A stretch of DNA of 47,049 nucleotides from JACKFB01 sp041389525 (lineage in GTDB: Bacteria > Myxococcota_A > UBA9042 > PHBI01 > JACKFB01), in NCBI GenBank assembly GCA_041389525.1, contig JAWKRR010000056.1:1-47049 (forward strand). The letters run 5' to 3'. This document shows, piece by piece, positions 1 through 7,253 of this stretch. Numbering within the stretch: the first letter of the stretch is position 1; each line of letters starts with the position of its first letter. The notes beneath the pieces are model-generated. The model was not told the DNA's origin and searched no databases. It saw only the letters and a list, made by a program, of their open reading frames with translations. A program made the translations under genes and the position numbers.

Positions 1-1120
1 TGGACTCGGCGAGCAGCACGCCGTCGCCGCCCTCGCCGCTGTCGACGCGGACGACGACCGGGAAGCCGCCCAGCCACTCGACGGCGTCGGTCAGGAACTC
101 GGCGTCGGCGCGCTCCAGGCGGAGGGTGCGCGGGGTGGGCAGGCCGGCGCGGGCGAAGGCCGTCCACTGCTCGACGTGCAGGGCGAAGGGGCCGGCCGGG
201 CTGGCGTAGACCGTGGCGACGCCGGGGCGCCAGAGCTGGCGTTCGGCGCGGAAGGCGGCGGTCGAGGTGGCCGGGCGGAAGAGGAGTGAGCCGGGGTCCA
301 GCGGGGGGACGCGCGGGTCTAGCGACGCGGCGTGGACCTCGCGGTAGCCGACGCGGGCGGCGGCGGCGGCGCGGCGGAGGCTGTCGAGGGTGGAGGCCGG
401 CAGGCCGTGCTCGGTGATGACGGTCAGGTCGCCGCGCAGGGGCTCCGGCCGCGGCAGCTCCAGGACCAGCGGGCGCGGGCTCGCGGGCGGGGCGGCGGCC
501 GCAGACTCCCAGGCGGTCGCGAGATCATTGGCCGAGGCGTAGACGAACCACGCGAGGGTCACGCGCTCGCCGCCTCGGATCGGCGCGATGGCGTGGGTGG
601 CGGCTTCGTCGGGCGTCCCATCGGCGCGCACGTTGAACCAGAGCGAGACACGGCCGGGCGCCGGGGCGATGGAGAGGCTGGGGTCGGCCTTGGGGAAGCG
701 CGTCGCGCCGCCCTCGCAGTCGGACAGGTAGACGATGGCCGTCGCGACCAGCGTCGCCTCGCCGTGCGTGTAGGTGTCCAGGTGCAGCGGGTGGAAGTCC
801 CCGCGCCCGGCGTGGCGCACGCGCAGGGTCTGGCCCAGGGCGTTGGGGACGCCGACGAGCGCGGTCAGGCGCGCGGTGAGCTCGCCCAGCGCCGGGTCGG
901 ACGCGACCGGCACCTCGCCAGCCACGCCGTGCTCGTCGCGTTCTAGCGCCACGTCCAGCGCGCCAAGCCGCTGTAGCGAGACCGCCGCACGCAGCCGCGC
1001 GCTCAGCGACGCGTCAAGCTGCCCGTCCAGCACGCGCAAAAGCGGGCGGGAACGCTCGTGCACCACGCTCGTCCCAGCCCGCCCCTCGTCGTTCACCGCG
1101 CCCCCATCGTCGGCACTCAC
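1..1120 (-). CDS. 2OG-Fe(II) oxygenase (prolyl 4-hydroxylase type) fused to RimK-like ATP-grasp ligase, partial
   Basis: The reading frame starts at GTG 1120, 8 nt after the stop of the preceding gene, and runs off the window edge. Residues about 20-190 form a P4Hc-type oxygenase. The iron motif H-x-D lies in 'FHPLHLDTY', followed by 'YLSDCEGGATRFP', the distal His in 'THAIAPI' and the 2OG-binding Arg in 'GGERVTLAW'. From about residue 215 the sequence closely matches the stand-alone ATP-grasp protein at 3454-4416, including 'LLFRPAT', 'HVEQW' and 'VRVDSGEGG'. The end of the ligase is outside the window. By family, the first domain hydroxylates a side chain with O2 and 2-oxoglutarate, and the second joins a carboxylate to an amine or hydroxyl using ATP. 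Its position after three exported RRE-domain proteins suggests they are its substrates; this is inference. Confidence 0.85.
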   Translation of the reverse strand, partial: MSADDGGAVNDEGRAGTSVVHERSRPLLRVLDGQLDASLSARLRAAVSLQRLGALDVALERDEHGVAGEVPVASDPALGELTARLTALVGVPNALGQTLRVRHAGRGDFHPLHLDTYTHGEATLVATAIVYLSDCEGGATRFPKADPSLSIAPAPGRVSLWFNVRADGTPDEAATHAIAPIRGGERVTLAWFVYASANDLATAWESAAAAPPASPRPLVLELPRPEPLRGDLTVITEHGLPASTLDSLRRAAAAARVGYREVHAASLDPRVPPLDPGSLLFRPATSTAAFRAERQLWRPGVATVYASPAGPFALHVEQWTAFARAGLPTPRTLRLERADAEFLTDAVEWLGGFPVVVRVDSGEGGDGVLLAES

Positions 1121-1128
1121 CCGGCCGC

Positions 1129-2214
1129 TCAGAAGCCGCCGCCGTCAGCGCCCACGCTGTAGGTCTCATCGCCCACGCCAAGCCGCACTTGCGCCCGCTG
1201 GTGCGTCGGCTTTCCGGTCGCCGGATCGAACCCCACGTTCTCCGTGACGCTCTCGAGCACCGTGCCGACCGCCGCGAACTCGCCCTCGGTACCCCACTGC
1301 AGCCCAAAGGTCGCGCCGCTCTTCTGGCCCTCGCGGAACGCGCGATCCAGTAGCTGAATGTTGCCGCCTTCCACCGACAGCGTGCTGCCGGACTCGATGA
1401 TCAGCGTGAGCGTGCAGAGCTTCTCGTCCCCATCCATCACGATGTCGCTCAGCTCGACCAGGCCCTCGAAGACCTCGCCGCTCGGCAGGTCGACGAAGAC
1501 CGCGCTCGGCCCGACGCCGAAACGCCGCTGCGCGCTCGTCGCCTTCATCTTGCTCTCGCGAACCGAGTCGCCGCCCGGCTGCAGCTTCTTGGCCTTCAGC
1601 GCGCTCTCTTGCTGGTACGAGGTCTGCTTGGCGTCCTGCTCCTTCTTGAACTTGGTCTGGCTCTCGGTGCTGTCCTTGCCGGCCTTTACGGCCTGCTCGA
1701 GCTTGAGCTTCAGCCGCGCGGCCTCCTCGTCGAGCTGCTGCTTCTCCTTCGACTCACCGGCCAGCTCCTTGAGGTGGCCCTTCACCTCGGTTTTCGCCGC
1801 CATCTCACCATGGCGGAAGGCCACGTCGTCCTGACAGACCTCGGCGGCCGCCGCCCTCGCGGTCCCAGCGCGCGCCAGCACCGGAGCCACCACCGCCGCC
1901 GCCGCCGCGCCGAACGCGAAGCGCTGGAAGAGCCCGCGCCGGTCCACGCCGTCGGTCGGCGGCGCCAAGCGGCCCTCGACGAGACCCGCCTCGCTCAGCT
2001 GGTCCAGCAGCGCGAACACGCGCTCCCGACCCGCCCCCGGCTCGACCTTCGCCAGCTCGACCTGCAGCGCCGCCGCGTCGCGCTGCCCATCGGCGGCAAA
2101 CCAGACGGCCGCGGCCGCCGCGCTCAGGGTGTGGGGGGTGCCATCGGCGGCGCAAACCACGGGCGCGCCTTCGCCGGACACGAGCCGGCCCAGGCGAGTC
2201 ACTGACTTCTGCAT
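1129..2214 (-). CDS. PqqD/RRE-like, Tat-exported coiled-coil protein (paralogue C)
   Basis: A 361-residue protein from ATG 2214, chosen because GGAG lies 7 nt upstream. A GTG four codons earlier is possible. Residues 1-85 resemble the PqqD winged helix, the peptide-binding RRE fold of RiPP enzymes: 'TPHTLSAAAAAVWFAADG' and 'VFALLDQLSEAGLVE'. Residues about 93-125 form a twin-arginine signal, 'DRRGLFQRF', then a hydrophobic stretch and an AxA site, 'ARA'. After 'CQDDVAF' comes a Lys/Glu-rich coiled coil (about 140-225), then a conserved C-terminal domain ('AVFVDLPSGEVFEG', 'FGLQWGTEGEF', 'GFDPATGKP'). The tail ends 'TYSVGADGGGF' and differs from its paralogues. If exported by Tat, the RRE stays cytoplasmic and is cut off with the signal, so RRE plus signal would act as one removable leader. 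Function unknown. Confidence 0.85.
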   Translation of the reverse strand: MQKSVTRLGRLVSGEGAPVVCAADGTPHTLSAAAAAVWFAADGQRDAAALQVELAKVEPGAGRERVFALLDQLSEAGLVEGRLAPPTDGVDRRGLFQRFAFGAAAAAVVAPVLARAGTARAAAAEVCQDDVAFRHGEMAAKTEVKGHLKELAGESKEKQQLDEEAARLKLKLEQAVKAGKDSTESQTKFKKEQDAKQTSYQQESALKAKKLQPGGDSVRESKMKATSAQRRFGVGPSAVFVDLPSGEVFEGLVELSDIVMDGDEKLCTLTLIIESGSTLSVEGGNIQLLDRAFREGQKSGATFGLQWGTEGEFAAVGTVLESVTENVGFDPATGKPTHQRAQVRLGVGDETYSVGADGGGF

Positions 2215-2271
2215 GCTGTGCTCCACGATCGGGCTAGGAGTTGAGTCTGGGGGATCGGCGAGGTCGCGGCT

Positions 2272-3330
2272 CTATGCGCCGCCGTACAGCTCGGTCTGGG
2301 CGCACAGGTGATAGGTGCCGCTGCGCGGCTTCCCGGTCGCCGCGTCGAAGCCCACGATCTCGCGCCGACCGTCCACGACCGTGCCAAGGGCGGCGAACTC
2401 GCCCTCGGTCCCCCACTGAAAGCCCAGCGCGGCACCGCTCTTCTTCGCGTCGAGCACCGCCTTCTCGAAGACCTCCAGGTTGCCGCCGCTGACGCTGAGG
2501 CCCGACTCGATGAACGTGAAGTAGACCTTGCAGCCCTTCTCGTCACCGCCCATGACCACGTCGCTAAGCTCGATGAGCCCCTCGAAGACCTCGCCGTTCG
2601 GCAGGTCGACAAACACCGCGCTGCGTCCCACGCCAAAGCGCCGCGAGCGAGTCACGTCCTTCGCCTTGCTCTCCTGCGCGGCATCGCCGCCGGGGGAGAC
2701 CTTCTTGGCCTTCAGCTCTCGCTCCTGCTGGTAGGAGTCCTGCTTGGCCGTCTGCTCCTTCGAGATCTTCTTCTCGACGGCCGCGGTGTCCTTGCCGCTC
2801 TTGACCCGCTGCTCGAGGGTCTGCTTGAGCTCAGCCGCCTCTTCGTCGAGCTTCTGCTTCTCCTTCATCTCCCCGGCGAGCTCTTTGGCGAGCTGAACAT
2901 GGGCCTTCTTCGCGGCCATCTCGCGGCCGTGAAACGCCATGTCGTCCAGGCAGATCTCGCTGGTCGCCGCCCGCGCCTTGCCGGCCTGCGCCAAGACCGG
3001 CGCCGCCACGACCGCAGCCGCTGCCCCAAACGCGAAGCGCCGGAACAGCCCACGGCGATCCAGTCCGTCGGTCGGCGGCGCCAGGCGGCCCTCGACGATC
3101 CCCTGCTCGCTCAGCTGATCGAGCAGCGAGAAGAGCCGCTCCTGAGTCGCCAGAGCCTCCACCGTGCGCAGCTCCGCCAGCAACGCCGCGGCGTCGCGCT
3201 CGCCGTCCGCGGCGAACCAGACCGCCGCCGCGGCAGCGTCCAGCGTGTGAACGGTCGAGTCGGTGGCGCGAACGGCGGGCTTCCCCGTCGGGCTGACGAG
3301 CTGTCCAGAGCGGCGAACCAAGTGCTGCAT
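2272..3330 (-). CDS. PqqD/RRE-like, Tat-exported coiled-coil protein (paralogue B)
   Basis: A 352-residue paralogue with ATG 3330 preceded by TAGGAG. The PqqD-like domain covers residues 3-84 ('VHTLDAAAAAVWFAADG', 'LFSLLDQLSEQGIVE'). The Tat motif 'DRRGLFRRF' has its RR at 92-93, with a hydrophobic core at 99-115 and 'ARA' at 119-121 as likely signal peptidase site. 'EICLDDMAFH' follows, then a coiled coil (about 135-225) and the C-terminal domain (230-335). The tail 'HLCAQTELYGGA' is unlike the other copies. It ends 57 nt before paralogue C, so they are probably co-transcribed. The 35 nt before its start share a conserved block with paralogue A. What the exported part does is not clear; the ATP-grasp and oxygenase neighbours suggest that it is modified in the cytoplasm. 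Confidence 0.86.
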   Translation of the reverse strand: MQHLVRRSGQLVSPTGKPAVRATDSTVHTLDAAAAAVWFAADGERDAAALLAELRTVEALATQERLFSLLDQLSEQGIVEGRLAPPTDGLDRRGLFRRFAFGAAAAVVAAPVLAQAGKARAATSEICLDDMAFHGREMAAKKAHVQLAKELAGEMKEKQKLDEEAAELKQTLEQRVKSGKDTAAVEKKISKEQTAKQDSYQQERELKAKKVSPGGDAAQESKAKDVTRSRRFGVGRSAVFVDLPNGEVFEGLIELSDVVMGGDEKGCKVYFTFIESGLSVSGGNLEVFEKAVLDAKKSGAALGFQWGTEGEFAALGTVVDGRREIVGFDAATGKPRSGTYHLCAQTELYGGA

Positions 3331-3365
3331 TGCGTGCTCCTAGTGTGCGAATCCGAAGACCGGGA

Positions 3366-3386
3366 CCGGCTATCCCCCGATTGGCC
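3366..3386 (-). promoter_or_regulatory. Conserved upstream element of RRE-Tat paralogue B
   Basis: Read on the minus strand, the block GGCCAATCGGGGGATAGCCGG lies about 36 nt before ATG 3330. Nearly the same block lies about 35 nt before the start of paralogue A. The intervening sequence is poorly conserved, so this is probably a promoter or regulator site rather than remaining duplication. Confidence 0.5.
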
Positions 3387-3453
3387 TGCCCGCGGTTTGG
3401 AATGTGGCGGTGAGTATGGAGATGCGGATGTGAGAATGGAACCTTACAAATTC

Positions 3454-4416
3454 TTACGGCTGTATCTGAGGCGGCATCGGCTCGGCGGACTCAGCCTGGG
3501 CCAACAGGAACGCCACCAGCGCGCCCGAGACGTCCGCGGCGCCGAAGGACTCGCCCTGGGGGAAGTAGCAGGGGAAGTTGGCCTCCAGCACGTAGAGGCG
3601 GCCCGACGGATGGGCCAGGACGTCCACGCCGGCGAAGTGGGTCCCGGCGACGGCGGTGGCGCGCACGGCGAGCTCGGCCATCTCGGGCGTGGGCGTCAGG
3701 CCGTAGTCAGCGCGCTGACCCGAGGGCTCGCTGCGGAAGTCGCCCTCGCGCGTGGGGTTGCGGTACGCCGTGACCACGCGGTCGCCGACCACGATGAGGC
3801 GCCAGTGCATCGCGTCGGGGACGAACGCGGCGAGGCGCCCGGCGAGGCCCTGGGACACGAAGAGATCGGCGAGGCCACGCAGCGCCCGCATGGACTCGGC
3901 CAGGACCACGCCCTCGCCGCCCTCGCCGCTGTCGACCCGCACGACGACCGGAAATCCGCCCAGCCACTCGACGACCTCTTCCAGGAACTGCGCGTCGGCG
4001 CTGGCCAAGCGGATCGTGCGCGGGGTCGGGAGGTCGGCGCGCGAGAAGGCCGACCACTGCTCGACGTGCAGCGCGTAGGGGCCGGCTGGGGACGCGTAGA
4101 ACGTGGCGACACCGGGCCGCCAAAGCTGACGCTCCGCGCGGAAGGCCGAGTGCGCCGTCGCCGGCCGAAAGAGCAGCGAGCCAGGCTCCAGCGGCGGCAC
4201 CCGCGGGTCCAGGGTCGAGCCCAGCACCTCGCGGTAGCCGATCTCAGCCGATGCTGCGGCGCGGCGAAGGCTCAGCCGTGTCGAGTTCGGGAGGCTCTCG
4301 TCGATGACCACGGTGAGCACATTGCGATGCGAAACCTCGCCCGCCGTGCCCTCGCTCACCGCGCCCTCGTCCGGCCCCCCCGCGGCCGCCGCGTCGACCT
4401 GCTCGCCCTCGCCCAT
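3454..4416 (-). CDS. RimK-like ATP-grasp ligase
   Basis: A 320-residue protein. ATG 4416 is the only possible start, since an in-frame TGA lies seven codons upstream. It has the layout of RimK-type ATP-grasp enzymes, including those that mature graspetide peptides: an N-terminal domain (about 30-130, 'LLFRPATAHSAFRAERQLW'), a nucleotide-binding loop 'VVVRVDSGEGGEGVVL' (about 165-180), and a metal-binding end 'FAGVDVLAHPSGRLYVLEANFPCYF' pattern, where the Asp and the Glu-x-Asn are the usual ligands. It lies between paralogues A and B on the same strand and is the sister of the ligase half of the fusion at 1-1120, but lacks the oxygenase. The family forms amide or ester bonds through an acyl phosphate. 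The substrate is inferred, not shown. Confidence 0.88.
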   Translation of the reverse strand: MGEGEQVDAAAAGGPDEGAVSEGTAGEVSHRNVLTVVIDESLPNSTRLSLRRAAASAEIGYREVLGSTLDPRVPPLEPGSLLFRPATAHSAFRAERQLWRPGVATFYASPAGPYALHVEQWSAFSRADLPTPRTIRLASADAQFLEEVVEWLGGFPVVVRVDSGEGGEGVVLAESMRALRGLADLFVSQGLAGRLAAFVPDAMHWRLIVVGDRVVTAYRNPTREGDFRSEPSGQRADYGLTPTPEMAELAVRATAVAGTHFAGVDVLAHPSGRLYVLEANFPCYFPQGESFGAADVSGALVAFLLAQAESAEPMPPQIQP

Positions 4417-4452
4417 CGCGCCCCCACGCCCTCGTCAGCCGCCTGAAACGAC

Positions 4453-4481
4453 CAGGCCGCGGCGTCGTCCACCGCGGCCTG
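4453..4481 (-). terminator. GC-rich hairpin between paralogue A and the ATP-grasp gene
   Basis: A perfect 10-bp inverted repeat (CAGGCCGCGG / CCGCGGCCTG) with a 9-nt loop lies in the 109-nt gap after paralogue A. No T-tract follows. It may be a partial terminator, attenuator or mRNA-stabilising end that leaves less transcript for the enzyme than for its presumed substrate. Confidence 0.55.
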
Positions 4482-4525
4482 ATCCCGCAAACCTGCCCCC
4501 CACGCGTCAGGGGGCGCCTCCACGT

Positions 4526-5602
4526 CTAGTAGACGTCGAGCTTGCTGTTGGAGTGGACGACCGCCACGTGCGTCCAACGCCCGAGCCGCAGCGGCTTGCC
4601 GGTCTTCGCGTCCGTCGACAGCACCTCCAAACCGCCCCCGATGGGCGTGCCCTCGGCCTCGAACTCGCCCTCGGTCCCCCACTGCACCGCGATGGTGCCG
4701 CCGCTCTGCTGCATCTTCAGCATGGCGTTGTCGAAGACCTCGAGGTTTCCGCCGCTGACCGAGATGCTGCTGCCGGTGTCGATGAGCCGGAAGCTCAGCG
4801 TGCAGCCCTTCTCGTTCTCGTCCATGACGATGTCGCTCAGCTCCAGCGTGCCCTCGAAGGTCTGGTCGTCGGGCAGGTTCACGAACACGCCGCTCGGCCC
4901 CACGCCGAAGCGGAACTGCCGGCTGCGGGCCTTGAGGTGCTTCTCCTGCTTGACCGACTGCTGCACGCGGTCGCGGGTGCCCTTGTGGGCGGCCTCTTCC
5001 TTGTAGGAGTCCCGCTTGGCCTCCTGCTCCTTGGCGATCTTCTTCTCGACGCCCTCGGTGTCCTTGCCGCCCTTGTCGCGCTCCTCGGCCTTCACCTTGA
5101 GCTCCGCGGCCTTCTCGTCGAGCTTGATCTTCTGCTGCATCTCGTTGGCCAGGTCCTTCTCGACCCGGTCCAACCCCTTCTTCATCTGCTGCTCTTTGAC
5201 GTGGAACGCCATGTCGTCGAGGCAGACCGCGTTGACCTCGGCCCGCGCGTCGCCGGCCTTCGCCAGCACGGGCGCCGCGACCACCGCCGCCGCCGCCCCG
5301 AACGCGAAGCGCCGGAACAGCCCACGACGGTCCAGCCCATCGGCAGGCGGCGCCAGGCGCCCCTCGAGGATGCCGGTCTCGCTCAGCTCGTCGAGCAGCG
5401 AAAACAGCCGCTCCAGCGTCGCCTGAGGCTCGACCGTCCGCAGCTCAGCCAGCAACGCGGCCCCATCGCGCACGCCGTCGGCGGCGAACCAGACCGCAGC
5501 CGAAGCCGCGCTCAGCGTGTGGACCGTGTCGTCATTGGCGCGAATGGCGGGCGTGCCCGTGCCACTCACGAGTTGGCCGGATCGACAGACAGACTTCTGC
5601 AT
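4526..5602 (-). CDS. PqqD/RRE-like, Tat-exported coiled-coil protein (paralogue A)
   Basis: A 358-residue protein, first gene of the minus-strand cluster, with a strong AAGGAG before ATG 5602. The longer frame up to 5737 lacks support. Domains match the paralogues: PqqD-like 3-84 ('VHTLSAASAAVWFAADG', 'LFSLLDELSETGILE'), Tat motif 'DRRGLFRRF' near residue 92, hydrophobic core, cleavage region 'AGDARAEVN', 'AVCLDDMAFH', a highly charged coiled coil (about 135-225, 'KIKLDEKAAELKVKAEERD'), and the C-terminal domain ('SGVFVNLPDDQTFEG', 'IAVQWGTEGEF', 'STDAKTGKP'). The tail 'VVHSNSKLDVY' is unique. As first and best-translated gene it may be the main substrate of the downstream ligases. Confidence 0.86.
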   Translation of the reverse strand: MQKSVCRSGQLVSGTGTPAIRANDDTVHTLSAASAAVWFAADGVRDGAALLAELRTVEPQATLERLFSLLDELSETGILEGRLAPPADGLDRRGLFRRFAFGAAAAVVAAPVLAKAGDARAEVNAVCLDDMAFHVKEQQMKKGLDRVEKDLANEMQQKIKLDEKAAELKVKAEERDKGGKDTEGVEKKIAKEQEAKRDSYKEEAAHKGTRDRVQQSVKQEKHLKARSRQFRFGVGPSGVFVNLPDDQTFEGTLELSDIVMDENEKGCTLSFRLIDTGSSISVSGGNLEVFDNAMLKMQQSGGTIAVQWGTEGEFEAEGTPIGGGLEVLSTDAKTGKPLRLGRWTHVAVVHSNSKLDVY

Positions 5603-5636
5603 CAGATACTCCTTGTGTAATTTCCGATAGTTAGGG

Positions 5637-5657
5637 CCGGCGATCCCCCGATTGGCG
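5637..5657 (-). promoter_or_regulatory. Conserved upstream element of RRE-Tat paralogue A
   Basis: The minus-strand block CCAATCGGGGGAT, followed by CGCCGG, lies about 35 nt before the start codon at 5602. It matches the element in front of paralogue B in sequence and in distance to the start. It is a candidate promoter or activator site for the cluster. Confidence 0.5.
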
Positions 5658-5817
5658 CGGCCTCGATTTCGGATATGCCAGGGAGTGTGCCCGAGATGGC
5701 GCGACGCGGGAACCCCCGACCGCCCGACGGCTGTCACCGAGGTCGGCTTGACAGGTTTCGACAGCCCACCGCGCCCGTGCGAACCTTCGGCCGGCCCCAG
5801 CGCCGCAGGAGTCGACC

Positions 5818-6627
5818 ATGTTGCTACGTACGCTGCTCGCCGGACTCTGCCTCGCCGTCACGCTCCCCACCGACGCCCGCGCGGAGGTCCACGGCGGCGC
5901 CGACCTCGAGATGGGGTTCGCCCGCTGGGACGACGTGACAATCCTCGCGCCCCAGATCTCGGGCTGGCTTGGCATCAACCAGCGGGCGCGCGTCGAGGCC
6001 TCCTTCGGCTTCTCCCACGTCGACATCGACGGCGTGAAGCGGCTCGAGCTTGGCAACCCCTACCTGGGCGCCGCGTTCACGCTGCCGACGACGCGCGCGC
6101 GCTCCTTTGCCGGCCTCGGCGTGGCGCTGCCGGTGGCCTCGCTGCCCGATGAGTTCCGCGACTTGGTGCTGGGCTCGGCCGCGTTGGCCGGCGCTCTTCA
6201 GCTTCGCGCGCTCCGCGACAGCTGGCTGTGGTACCCGGACACCCTCACGGTCGTCGTCTCGGGCGGAGCCGCCAGCGCGGCGACCCAAGGCGGCTTCGAG
6301 GCGTCGATCTCGGGCGACGCGGCGGTCCTCATCGCCACCAAGACCGCGGACCGAGACAAGGCCGAGCTCGCGATTCAGCTGGTCGGCACGGGCGCCTACG
6401 TGATGAGCCGCGCCTTTCGCGCCGGGGTCGACCTGGTGGCCGTGTGGAGCCCCACCGAGGGCGACGACGACAACTTCCAACTGAGCGTGGAGCCCTTCGT
6501 CCGCGTCGGGTTCGGGGCTGTGAGCGCGCGGGTGGGCCTCACCCTGCCCATCGATGAGCCCCTGGGGCCGCCCTTCGACGAGAAGGCGGGCTGGGGCTTG
6601 CGCTTCGGCGTCGGGTTCGCCCTGTGA
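5818..6627 (+). CDS. Predicted outer-membrane beta-barrel protein
   Basis: A 269-residue protein starting at ATG 5818 with a clear signal peptide ('LLRTLLAGLCLAVTLPTDARA'-type, cut near residue 22). The mature part alternates short polar and amphipathic segments rich in Gly, Ala and aromatic residues ('GFARWDD', 'ISGWLGINQRARVEASFGF', 'NPYLGAAF', 'FVRVGFGAVSARVGLTL'). It ends 'LRFGVGFAL' with a large hydrophobic final residue (Leu), as many outer-membrane barrels end. I do not recognise a named family. Its stop overlaps the GTG of the next frame (GTGA), so the two were probably translated together. It diverges from the RRE-Tat cluster. Confidence 0.72.
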   Translation: MLLRTLLAGLCLAVTLPTDARAEVHGGADLEMGFARWDDVTILAPQISGWLGINQRARVEASFGFSHVDIDGVKRLELGNPYLGAAFTLPTTRARSFAGLGVALPVASLPDEFRDLVLGSAALAGALQLRALRDSWLWYPDTLTVVVSGGAASAATQGGFEASISGDAAVLIATKTADRDKAELAIQLVGTGAYVMSRAFRAGVDLVAVWSPTEGDDDNFQLSVEPFVRVGFGAVSARVGLTLPIDEPLGPPFDEKAGWGLRFGVGFAL

Positions 6628-7253
6628 GACCGAGGGGTCTGCCCTTCGCTGCGGCCCTGGCCGCGCTCGTCGGGGTCACGGCGCTGCCGCCCGCCGCCCA
6701 CGGCGCCGCTGCTGAAGGTCGCCGGGTCCTGCCACTGTGCCGCCGCGGTGGTGCGCCGCGCCTTCGCCGAGCCGCCGCCGGGGCTGCGCTTTGACGGCGC
6801 CGGGGACATCGCCCCGGAAGACCGCCACCGTGCGCCCGCGGTCGCGGCGCAGCCCTGCACGACGCTGCGCCTGAGCGACGGCGCCGCGTCCTCGGCGAGA
6901 CGCCGCCGGTGGGGCCTCCTGGTGCGTGTCTCGGCGACGACGGGTTGCTCACCGAGGCCGAGCGCGCTGAGATTCGGTTGCGCTGCTGCTGGCCAACCGC
7001 TCCCTGCGGCTGCGGAGACACGATGACACCGGCGACCCGGGCGACGGCTCGGCACGCGGAGGCCGCTGGCGTGGTCAGCACCGCTCGCGAGTCTCTCCCC
7101 CACGCCGTCTGGGCGCAGCGCCGCTGTGGCCTGGTTGCTCGCCTTGGCGCTGTTGCTCGTGCCCTGCTGCCGGCACCGCTCGCGGCGCCGCGGCCTCTCG
7201 CGCGCCCTGCCCCGCCGCGCCGCGTGCGGCGCCTGCTCTTTGCTCGCGTCTAG
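6624..7253 (+). pseudogene. Frame-broken gene for an exported protein
   Basis: GTG 6624 overlaps the previous stop (GTGA) and begins a good signal peptide, 'GLPFAAALAALVGVTALPPAAHG'-like. Coding character then passes between frames: 'GSCHCAAAVVRRAFAE', 'GDDGLLTEAERAEI', and near the end a hydrophobic helix 'WLLALALLLVP'. The last frame stops at TAG 7251-7253, which overlaps the GTG of the next gene. Signal peptide plus C-terminal helix suggests a small envelope protein of about 209 residues. I could not assign a family. Frameshifts may be errors or decay. Confidence 0.4.

Noticed and set aside
2308..4446. A 712-codon plus-strand ORF opposite the RRE-Tat and ATP-grasp genes
   Set aside because: It is the antisense shadow of well-supported minus-strand genes; its low-complexity Arg/Leu/Gly content matches no protein pattern.
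5603..5737. N-terminal extension of RRE-Tat paralogue A to 5737
   Set aside because: The internal ATG 5602 has a strong ribosome site and aligns with the starts of both paralogues.
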